This document shows positions 1 through 5,453 of a DNA stretch of 19,944 bases, in pieces (the first letter of the stretch is position 1; the number at the start of each line of letters is the position of its first letter). The stretch spans positions 22,561-42,504 of the forward strand of contig DJRS01000045.1 of NCBI GenBank assembly GCA_002440145.1, given 5' to 3'. Below the pieces are notes generated by a model that had not been told where the DNA came from, ran no database searches, and was given only the letters and a program-made list of their open reading frames with translations. A program made the position numbers and the translations under genes. The DNA comes from Verrucomicrobia bacterium UBA6354 (GTDB taxonomy: Bacteria > Verrucomicrobiota > Kiritimatiellia > RFP12 > UBA1067).

Positions 1-392
1 GAATCTTTTCTCATGGGCACAAGAATTCCGTCTGTTCGTGACGCCACACGGACGGACAGGTGAAGGGGGCTTCGCATACACGGTCAATCGCGACACCCCG
101 TCCCGCCCCGGACAAACGTCCTTCTCGTGGTGCAAGAAGTCTTTCTCATGCGCACGGAAAGGGAGTTCCACTCCGACGGCTTCGTTTTCAGCCGTTTGAC
201 GGTAGCCGCATGCGCGCTTCCCGCCGGAAACCAAGTCCACGAACCCGATTCCTGCCTTCCTACTGCGATTTCCAGGTTTAAGACAATAGACCTGCGATAA
301 GACGGCAACGATGTCGGATCGCCCCGGGTCTTCAAGGCGGTATTCGCTTGTTTTGAGTTTGATTCAAGTTGAAACGGCCGGTTTCGCCCTTC
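1..392. other. Intergenic region without a convincing gene
   Basis: No reading frame here looks like a real gene. The short open frames on both strands (about 60-281 plus, 84-335 minus) overlap each other, are rich in Arg/Ser/Pro and show no family motif. Two related words occur, TTCTCATGGGCAC near 8-20 and TTCTCATGCGCAC near 142-154, the only internal repetition I noticed. Just beyond the stop of the HTH-EIIA gene, 371-385 can form a 5-bp hairpin (GAAAC/GTTTC), but no good T-run follows, so it is a poor terminator candidate. The stretch could be a degenerate gene, the end of an unseen upstream unit, or a dispersed genomic repeat; the window alone cannot decide. Confidence 0.5.
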
Positions 393-1103
393 TCAGGTGC
401 AGTAGACGGCCTCCGCCGCGCGAAAGGCGGCAAGAACCTCCTCCGATGTCTCCGCCGCGTCAAGCTGCTCGAGGAGATCCGAACCATGGGCAAGGACGGC
501 CAGGCGAGCGAGAATATGCAGATGTTCCTCCTGCCCGGTCGCGCAAATGACGAAGAAGTGCCGCGTCGCGCCTCCGTCGGGAGCGCCGAAGAAGACCGGG
601 CGGACGGCGCGCCCATAGGCGATGAAAGTGCGCTCGAAAAAGTAGGGATCGTGCCGGTGGGGATGCAGAAACGCCGCGCCTTCGCCCACCGCCGTGGAAG
701 CGGCCTCCTCGCGCGCCAGAAGCGCCGCGAAGAGGCCTTCCACGTCATACACCCAACCGGACTTGACGGCGAGGTCCGCCATGTCGCGGATCATGCCCGC
801 CTTTGTCTTGGCGGGGACGGCGAGATCCACGGCATCCACCGGAATGAGGGACGCCAGTTCGAGCGCCACGGTTCTGCGGCGGCGCGCGTCGTTCATCTCC
901 CGGTGGCTCGCGGCGAGCGCCTTCCGGCTCTCGCAGAGGAGATTGCGTTGCGCCCACTCCAGGACGTCCGCGGCGGAAAAGAAGAAGTCGTCTCCCCGCT
1001 TCTGCGCGGCGATTTCGCCGCGTTGGGCGCAATGTTTGAGTTCGTTCGGTTCGACATGCGCCTGCGCGGCGGCTTGCGCGAGATTCAACATTTTGTGGTG
1101 CAT
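393..1103 (-). CDS. HTH-fused PTS EIIA (PtsN/EIIA-Ntr-like) protein
   Basis: A 236-aa protein with two parts. Residues 1-60 resemble an excisionase/MerR-type helix-turn-helix (LNLAQAAAQAHVEPNELKHC, then RGEIAA and a DVLEWAQR helix). Residues about 75-236 resemble a PTS EIIA type-2 domain. H147 in GEGAAFLHPHRH is the likely phosphorylated His, matching the PH site of PtsN; H149 is an alternative. The start ATG at 1103 overlaps the holA stop (TGATG) and has a purine-rich GGGAGAGAGG just upstream; the longer frame to 1136 would run into holA. It is the last gene of the ftsB-M50-lgt-holA unit. EI and HPr, its probable phosphodonors, are encoded at 11.7-13.7 kb. No IIB or IIC is present, so a regulatory role is more likely than sugar transport. 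Domain calls are by motif; the target is unknown. Confidence 0.82.
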   Translation of the reverse strand: MHHKMLNLAQAAAQAHVEPNELKHCAQRGEIAAQKRGDDFFFSAADVLEWAQRNLLCESRKALAASHREMNDARRRRTVALELASLIPVDAVDLAVPAKTKAGMIRDMADLAVKSGWVYDVEGLFAALLAREEAASTAVGEGAAFLHPHRHDPYFFERTFIAYGRAVRPVFFGAPDGGATRHFFVICATGQEEHLHILARLAVLAHGSDLLEQLDAAETSEEVLAAFRAAEAVYCT

Positions 1104-2152
1104 CAGCCTCTCTCCCGCCGCACGGGACGGCGACATATGCGGATCAATTCCGTGAAGACAAAAGTATCGGCCGCGCCGTTCGACGAAACGACCTTCTCGC
1201 GCAGGAGCATGAGCCGCTCGCGCGCGCGGCGCAATTCCGCAAGCGACCAGTTCCGCGCGAAGCCGCAGAGCTTGCGGAAGACGAAAGGATGGAAGGCGCC
1301 GGCGCAGGCTTCCGTCTGGCCGGCTTCCTGCGCGGCTTTTATCTCGAGAAGCTGGCGCACGTACTTCTCGGCGATGGTCGTCATGTAGACGGCGAACCCG
1401 TTCTCGCCTTCAAAGCGGCGCAAAGCGGCGACGAGCGCGGCCGGATCGCGCGCACCCAGGGCGTCCGTCACATCCCAGGCCGGCGATTCGATGCCGGTTC
1501 CGGGCGACGAGATTTCCGCCACGTCCGCCACCGTCGCGGTCTCGGCGGCGGGATCGAGGTAGTCGCGCAACTTGCGGACTTCCTGCAGGAGCGAACGCGC
1601 ATCGTCCCCTACGCGCGCGACAAACGCTTCCGCCGCGCCCGGAGCGAACGAAAAGCCGGCTTCCGCGGCGAATTCCGCCGCGCGCGCAAGAGACGATTCG
1701 CGTTTGTCGCGCTCCTTTTGCTCCGCGAAGACGACGAATTCCGCCACCGGCTTCAGGCGTTTGGCGAAGACGCTCGTCATGAGGAGCGTCGGGGCGGTCA
1801 GAATAAAGGCCTGGTTGTCCGGCGGCGGGTTCGCGGCGATTTTCGCGGCGAAGCGCTCGAGCGCCGCCTTCACTTCCGCAGAGGTTTTGTCCGCCGCGCC
1901 GTCTTCGCCTTTGGCGCGTGCGCCGGGGAGGAACTTCACATTGCGCCACCAGGTCGTTTTGGCGGGGTCGAGGAACGGCGGCGTGAAGAAGCTCGCGTCG
2001 GCCTGCGCCAGCGACTTCATCTGGTCCTCCGCATTGGAGGCCTGGCCCGCGTCCACGACCTCGAGCCCGACGGGAGCGGAACCCAGCCGCTTCTTCGCGG
2101 CCTCTTCGACGAGAAAGTCGTCCTTACCGATGATTATGCAGACTGTACCCAT
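1103..2152 (-). CDS. holA: DNA polymerase III subunit delta
   Basis: A 349-aa protein with the layout of the clamp-loader delta subunit, which opens the beta sliding clamp during loading on primed DNA. The N-terminus (MGTVCIIIGKDDFLVEEAAK) matches the family pattern of a short beta strand followed by G-x-D-x-F/Y-L-x-x-E. A middle section (ILTAPTLLMTSVFAKRLKPV) corresponds to the AAA+-like core without a Walker A motif, as expected for delta. The C-terminal helical part (AVYMTTIAEKYVRQLLEIKA, then FHPFVFRKLCGFARNWS) matches the collar domain. Length is typical (about 330-350). The start ATG at 2152 lies 29 nt inside the 3' end of lgt and has no clear Shine-Dalgarno, suggesting translational coupling. 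Its own stop overlaps the start of the downstream HTH-EIIA gene. Confidence 0.9.
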   Translation of the reverse strand: MGTVCIIIGKDDFLVEEAAKKRLGSAPVGLEVVDAGQASNAEDQMKSLAQADASFFTPPFLDPAKTTWWRNVKFLPGARAKGEDGAADKTSAEVKAALERFAAKIAANPPPDNQAFILTAPTLLMTSVFAKRLKPVAEFVVFAEQKERDKRESSLARAAEFAAEAGFSFAPGAAEAFVARVGDDARSLLQEVRKLRDYLDPAAETATVADVAEISSPGTGIESPAWDVTDALGARDPAALVAALRRFEGENGFAVYMTTIAEKYVRQLLEIKAAQEAGQTEACAGAFHPFVFRKLCGFARNWSLAELRRARERLMLLREKVVSSNGAADTFVFTELIRICRRPVRRERG

Positions 2153-2906
2153 AGCGAAGGAATGCGATGCCGAGGATGATCATGCCGATTGAAATCGTCT
2201 GGCCGATGGAAAGCGGACCGACATGCGCACGCGGATCGTCGCGCAAGAACTCGAGCCCGAAACGGACGAGTCCGTAAAGAACCAGATAGGCGCCTGCTGT
2301 CATTTGGCGGGCGCGGCGGTAGACAAGGAGGAGGACGGCGAACAGGACGAGAAGCGCCGCGGATTCGAAGAGTTGCGTGGGCAGAACCGGCAGCGAACAG
2401 ACGGCGTCCGGGGGCAGGACGCCCTCCTGGACCTGGGTGTACCAGGCGGGGGAGTGGGCCGGGAAGACGACCGCGAGAGAGGACGTCGAGCGCCGCCCGA
2501 AGCAGCACCCGTAGAAGAAGCAACCGACCCGTCCGAACGCGTGCCCGAGGGGAATCACGACGGCAAAGAGATTGGCGAGATCGAACGCCTTCTCGCGTTT
2601 CACGCGGCACCAGACGAAAAAGGCCAGGATGGCCAGGATCAACCCGCCGTAGAAGACGAGACCACCCTCCCAAACGCGGAAAACCGCCAGGGGATGCGCC
2701 GCGAAAACGGTCCGCCAGTTCTCGATGGCATAGGCGAGCCGGCTGCCGGCGACACCGGCGAACATGAGCAGGAGAAGCAGGTTCGAGAGATCTTTCCGCC
2801 CGGAGAGCTTCTCGGCGAGCTTCCAGCAAAGGAGGAAGCCGAGCGCCATGCAGAAGCCGTATGTCTTGAGGTGGAGAAAGCCGATATCGACGAGATCAGG
2901 ATGCAT
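2124..2906 (-). CDS. lgt: Prolipoprotein diacylglyceryl transferase
   Basis: A 260-aa polytopic inner-membrane enzyme that moves diacylglycerol from phosphatidylglycerol to the lipobox Cys of prolipoproteins, the first step of lipoprotein maturation. The Lgt signature is clear: GHAFGRVGCFFYGCCFGR at 121-138 (E. coli GRIGNFINGE region), with R126 as the counterpart of the essential Arg. YGLVRFGLEFLRDDPR at 211-226 supplies the second conserved Arg cluster. VWEGGLVFYGGL at 78-89 is the other conserved block; the His of E. coli FHGGL is Tyr86 here. I chose ATG 2906 because the protein then starts MHPDLVDIGF, as Lgt proteins usually do; a longer frame to 2993 adds a non-Lgt segment overlapping the upstream gene. 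It starts 7 nt after the M50-like gene and overlaps holA by 29 nt. Confidence 0.93.
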   Translation of the reverse strand: MHPDLVDIGFLHLKTYGFCMALGFLLCWKLAEKLSGRKDLSNLLLLLMFAGVAGSRLAYAIENWRTVFAAHPLAVFRVWEGGLVFYGGLILAILAFFVWCRVKREKAFDLANLFAVVIPLGHAFGRVGCFFYGCCFGRRSTSSLAVVFPAHSPAWYTQVQEGVLPPDAVCSLPVLPTQLFESAALLVLFAVLLLVYRRARQMTAGAYLVLYGLVRFGLEFLRDDPRAHVGPLSIGQTISIGMIILGIAFLRYGYSLHNHR

Positions 2907-2913
2907 GATAGTG

Positions 2914-3612
2914 TCAGATGCGGGATGTGATGAAATACACGAGCGACCGTCCGGCGTTCCAAAGCGCGCGGCCGACGCCCAAATAGGACGCAAGAAAATC
3001 CTGGACGAGAAACCCGCCCAACGCGGAGAACGTCAAGTCGGTCGTGCAGGCGAGCCACACCAACACGATCAGCACGTTGACGAGGAAGATAAACGTCCAC
3101 GAAAAAAGCCGTCCGTAGGCCTTGACGTCCGGCTGCGCCTGCGAAAGGGACTGCAAGGTGAAGAGGACGTGGAACGCCCACGTGAAGCCAATCATGAAAA
3201 GCCAAAGCGGAATCGCCGGGAGCGGGCGGACGAAGGCGTAGGTGACGAGCGCGGCAAGGATGACGAGGAACGTGTAGAAGGGAAAGAAATACGGCGCAAG
3301 CGTGATAAACACGTTTGTTTTCGTCAGACGCACGCTCCCGCCGGATTCCGACACGCGCAGATCGGAAGGCACCGCGCCGAACAGAAGCCCCCAGAGCGCG
3401 TGCGTCAATTCGTGCCCGAGAACATAGGTACGAACGGGCCGCGGAAGCGCCATCCACACGAGCACGAAGACGAAAACCCCGCCCAGAAGGGAAAGCGTCC
3501 CCACGGTAAACCCCTGCATGGCGAAGGCGAGCGCATGCACAAAGGCAAGCACCGCGCTCCAACAGGCCGGCAACAGGAGCATGCCCAGAATCCATCGCGC
3601 GAAACCGCCCAT
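2914..3612 (-). CDS. M50-like membrane metalloprotease
   Basis: A 232-aa hydrophobic protein with about five to six membrane segments. The segment YVLGHELTHALWGLLFGA carries a zinc-binding HExxH motif, H67-E-L-T-H71, inside a membrane-flanked helix. LAPYFFPFYTF further on resembles the second, proline-containing intramembrane motif of M50-type proteases. Together these suggest an intramembrane or membrane-associated zinc protease of the broad M50 class, but no PDZ domain is present and it is shorter than RseP or SpoIVFB, so subfamily and substrate are unknown. The ATG at 3612 overlaps the FtsB-like stop by one nt (TGATG), and lgt follows after 7 nt, so it is cotranscribed with a division gene and the lipoprotein modifier. 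A non-proteolytic DUF-type membrane protein with a chance HELTH cannot be excluded. Confidence 0.75.
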   Translation of the reverse strand: MGGFARWILGMLLLPACWSAVLAFVHALAFAMQGFTVGTLSLLGGVFVFVLVWMALPRPVRTYVLGHELTHALWGLLFGAVPSDLRVSESGGSVRLTKTNVFITLAPYFFPFYTFLVILAALVTYAFVRPLPAIPLWLFMIGFTWAFHVLFTLQSLSQAQPDVKAYGRLFSWTFIFLVNVLIVLVWLACTTDLTFSALGGFLVQDFLASYLGVGRALWNAGRSLVYFITSRI

Positions 3613-3905
3613 CAGTCGTCCTCGAAGATGAAAACAAGTTCGCCCGGGAAAACACGATGCGCGCGCTTGCGCGCGATCGACTCGACAAAGTCGCGGTCCG
3701 TCCTGAAACGGCGGCGCTTCTCGACGAGCGCGGCGATTTCACGGTCCCGTTCCGCTATGCGGGCGGACAGATCCGCCTCCTGCTCCTTCAAAGCGCAAGA
3801 ACGCTGATAGAGCGGATAAATGACGACACCGCCGCCAAAGACAATGCACAATACGAGCACGACCGTCATCCAGCGACCTACCTTCTGTTTCGAAATCTCA
3901 TCCAT
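3612..3905 (-). CDS. FtsB/DivIC-like septum formation initiator
   Basis: A 97-aa single-pass protein. A membrane helix lies near residues 13-33 (MTVVLVLCIVFGGGVVIYPL), followed by a heptad-like coiled coil (LKEQEADLSARIAERDREI) and a short C-terminal tail. This is the layout of FtsB/DivIC, bitopic divisome proteins that pair with FtsL and FtsQ at the septum. The tail RTDRDFVESIARKRAHRVFPGE resembles the family pattern (D-x-xxIExxAREx-L-xxxxPGE). Two starts are possible: ATG 3905 as listed, only 9 nt from the predicted -10 box, or ATG 3869 (Met13), preceded by GAAGGTAGG 7 nt upstream and placing the helix at the very N-terminus as in E. coli FtsB. It is first in the M50-lgt-holA-HTH-EIIA run. 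Assignment rests on architecture, which is generic for such small proteins. Confidence 0.75.
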   Translation of the reverse strand: MDEISKQKVGRWMTVVLVLCIVFGGGVVIYPLYQRSCALKEQEADLSARIAERDREIAALVEKRRRFRTDRDFVESIARKRAHRVFPGELVFIFEDD

Positions 3906-3914
3906 TGCCCTAAC

Positions 3915-3923
3915 AGTATAGCA
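3915..3923 (-). promoter_or_regulatory. Extended -10 promoter of the ftsB-lgt-holA unit
   Basis: On the minus strand the sequence reads TGCTATACT: a TG dinucleotide plus TATACT hexamer, an extended -10 element. No good -35 hexamer is seen 16-18 nt upstream, as is common for extended -10 promoters. Transcription should start near 3907-3909, two to four nt before ATG 3905, or about 40 nt before the alternative ATG 3869. Confidence 0.6.
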
Positions 3924-3942
3924 TATTTTTTAACTTTTGGGG

Positions 3943-3970
3943 TTGACTTTTTGCGAAAATATGAGATACT
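3943..3970 (+). promoter_or_regulatory. Sigma-70 promoter of the CBM48 gene
   Basis: TTGACT (3943-3948) and GATACT (3965-3970) are separated by 16 nt in a locally AT-rich stretch. The expected start near 3977 gives a leader of about 58 nt before ATG 4035, containing the hairpin at 3985-4020. It diverges from the ftsB-side promoter. Confidence 0.7.
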
Positions 3971-3984
3971 ATTCAATGTAAAAC

Positions 3985-4020
3985 TTGGCTGAGCAGGTTC
4001 TCTCTTCGAGAATCAGCCAA
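3985..4020 (+). promoter_or_regulatory. Stem-loop in the 5' leader of the CBM48 gene
   Basis: TTGGCTGA (3985-3992) pairs perfectly with TCAGCCAA (4013-4020). Inside, TTCTC (3998-4002) can pair with GAGAA (4008-4012), leaving a GCAGG bulge on the 5' side. It lies in the predicted leader and ends 14 nt before the ATG. No T-run follows, so it is not an intrinsic terminator. Roles such as mRNA stabilisation or regulated translation are inference. Confidence 0.6.
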
Positions 4021-4034
4021 AGAAAGCGAGAAAA

Positions 4035-4391
4035 ATGAAAATCAAAAGCGCGAAAAAGTGCACGGCGGCGAAGGTCGTCGTAAAAAAGGCCGCGAATCCT
4101 GGCGTGTGCCAGATTGCGCAGTCTGACGCGAAGAAACCCGTATCGTTCACGGTTCATGCAGACAAGGGCAAAGCCGTTTACGTGGCAGGTTCCTTCAACA
4201 AGTGGGATCCGACCGCCAAGAAGATGTCCTACAAGGCACGCCAGGGCATTTACTCGGCAACGGTAAACCTTGCGCCCGGCGAGTACCAATATAAATTCGT
4301 GATTGACGGCACGTGGTGCGCAGACCCCGAGAATGTGAATGCCGTCCCGAATGACCAAGGGACGTTCAACTCCGTCATTGTCGTCAAGTAG
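4035..4391 (+). CDS. Free-standing CBM48 (glycogen-binding) protein
   Basis: A 118-aa protein. Residues 1-34 are Lys/Ala-rich with no clear signal peptide, so it is probably cytoplasmic. Residues about 35-118 form a CBM48/AMPK-beta-type carbohydrate-binding domain: VYVAGSFNKWDP (48-59), a GIYSATVNLAPGEYQYKFVI strand pair (71-90), DGTWCADPEN (91-100), and a terminal NSVIVV. W57, K87, W94 and N112 match the positions that contact glycogen in the AMPK beta domain. No catalytic domain is attached. It is one of two + strand genes in the window, with its own promoter, a structured leader and a strong terminator, so it is monocistronic. It probably binds glycogen or another alpha-glucan, perhaps as a granule-associated protein. 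No strong Shine-Dalgarno is visible (only AGCGAG before the ATG). Confidence 0.88.
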   Translation: MKIKSAKKCTAAKVVVKKAANPGVCQIAQSDAKKPVSFTVHADKGKAVYVAGSFNKWDPTAKKMSYKARQGIYSATVNLAPGEYQYKFVIDGTWCADPENVNAVPNDQGTFNSVIVVK

Positions 4392-4410
4392 ACAGCGGCG
4401 GACATATTAC

Positions 4411-4445
4411 AAGGAGGACGCGGCTTCCCGCGTCCTCCTTTGTTT
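4411..4445 (+). terminator. Rho-independent terminator after the CBM48 gene
   Basis: A perfect 13-bp stem, 4411-4423 paired with 4428-4440, with a CTTC tetraloop and followed by TGTTT. It lies 20 nt after the CBM48 stop. It sits between convergent genes and may also slow minus-strand transcription leaving def, although no good T-run exists on that side. Confidence 0.92.
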
Positions 4446-4471
4446 CCGCCCGACCGGTTTCTCCGCCCGTC

Positions 4472-5014
4472 TCAGCGGACGCCGCCATTTGTTTTCGCCA
4501 ACTTTTTCAAACGCGCGGCCAAGGCGAGGCGTTCCATCGCCGTCATGCGGTCGATATAGAGAACGCCATCCAGATGATCCGTCTCGTGCTGGACCGCGCG
4601 CGCGAGAAAACCACGCACCGTTATCATCTGGGGATTGTTGTCCGCGTCCAGGAACTGGCAGACCACCTGCCGCGCACGCGTCACTTCGCCGCCTACGCCC
4701 GGAAAGCTCAGACAGCCTTCTTTGTCGCGCTGGCTGCCCTCGCGCGCGACAATCCGCGGATTGAACATCACAAGCGGCATGGCAACCGGCGCGTTGAAAC
4801 GCTCGTTCTCCTCCGTATCGCATCCTGCAGGTATGTCGATTACGCAAAGGCGCTCCGTGCGGCCAACCTGTTCCGCGGCGAGCCCAACCCCCTTGGCCTC
4901 CCGCATAAGAACAAGCATCTCGTTCGCAAGGTCGCGCAGCGCGCCCGTCACGGCAGAGACCTCCACAGACTTCTCGCGGAGGACTTTCGCGCCATATTTG
5001 CAGATCTTCAGCAT
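4472..5014 (-). CDS. def: Peptide deformylase
   Basis: A 180-aa metallohydrolase that removes the N-formyl group from nascent proteins. All three family motifs are present: KGVGLAAEQVG (41-51; the usual Pro before Gln is Glu here), EGCLSFPG (100-107) with metal ligand C101, and QHETDHLDG (142-150) with ligands H143 and H147 and catalytic E144. I chose ATG 5014 because the protein then begins MLKICKYGAKVLREKS, the normal PDF start; the longer frame to 5200 overlaps dut in another frame. It begins 7 nt after the dut stop and is last in the MFS-galK-FecR-ppiD-dut-def run. The usual partner fmt is not adjacent. The segment TEENERFNAPVAM between motifs 1 and 2 looks like a small insertion. Confidence 0.95.
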   Translation of the reverse strand: MLKICKYGAKVLREKSVEVSAVTGALRDLANEMLVLMREAKGVGLAAEQVGRTERLCVIDIPAGCDTEENERFNAPVAMPLVMFNPRIVAREGSQRDKEGCLSFPGVGGEVTRARQVVCQFLDADNNPQMITVRGFLARAVQHETDHLDGVLYIDRMTAMERLALAARLKKLAKTNGGVR

Positions 5015-5021
5015 GGAATTC

Positions 5022-5453
5022 TCACTTTGAGCCAGTCGAACCAAAGCCGCCCGCACCGCGCTCGGTTTCATCCACGGACTCCTCCTCGACGACTTCCGCA
5101 TGCACGACCGGCGCAATGACAAGTTGCGCAATGCGGTCGTTCTTCCGGACGGCGAAGTCCACTTTCGACGAATTGAAAAGAATGACGCCGACCTCGCCAC
5201 GATAGCCGGAATCTATCGTCCCAGGCGTATTGAGCACGGTAAGGCCGCTTTTCAACGCCAAACCCGAACGCGGTCGAACCTGCGCCTCGTATCCGTCCGG
5301 AAGAAGCATGACGAGCCCCGTGTGAACAAGCGCGCGGCCGCACGCCGGCACGGTAACGTCTTCCACGCTGCGGACATCCATGCCCGCATCGCCCTCATGC
5401 GCATAGGCGGGGAGGACCGCGTCCGGATGGATGCGTTTGAATGCAAGCGTCAT
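5022..5453 (-). CDS. dut: dUTP diphosphatase (dUTPase)
   Basis: A 143-aa trimeric-type dUTPase that hydrolyses dUTP to dUMP and pyrophosphate, keeping uracil out of DNA and supplying dTMP synthesis. All five motifs occur in order: HEGDAGMDVRS (19-29), RPRSGLALK (60-68), GTIDSGYRGEVGVIL (78-92) with catalytic Asp81, RIAQLVIAP (107-115), and the C-terminal RGAGGFGSTG (132-141), whose Phe stacks on the uracil. Length is normal. The ATG at 5453 overlaps the upstream foldase stop (ATGA, 4 nt), and def follows after 7 nt, so it is cotranscribed with both. Confidence 0.97.
   Translation of the reverse strand: MTLAFKRIHPDAVLPAYAHEGDAGMDVRSVEDVTVPACGRALVHTGLVMLLPDGYEAQVRPRSGLALKSGLTVLNTPGTIDSGYRGEVGVILFNSSKVDFAVRKNDRIAQLVIAPVVHAEVVEEESVDETERGAGGFGSTGSK

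Noticed and set aside
60..335. Two overlapping small frames near the left edge
   Set aside because: Mutually antisense, low-information composition, no Shine-Dalgarno or family motif; kept only as part of the unexplained gap.
369..1388. 339-codon plus-strand frame
   Set aside because: Antisense to the HTH-EIIA and holA genes, both supported by motifs and by overlapping start/stop codons; no family features in the plus frame.
1289..2179. Plus-strand frame of 296 codons
   Set aside because: Antisense to holA; Arg/Gly-rich composition with no motif.
4411..4445. Stem-loop considered as a regulatory RNA or repeat
   Set aside because: Its position after a stop codon, 13-bp perfect stem, tetraloop and T-rich tail are those of an ordinary intrinsic terminator.
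5015..5200. N-terminal extension of peptide deformylase
   Set aside because: Would overlap dut in another frame; the protein family starts at the MLKICKYG sequence at 5014.
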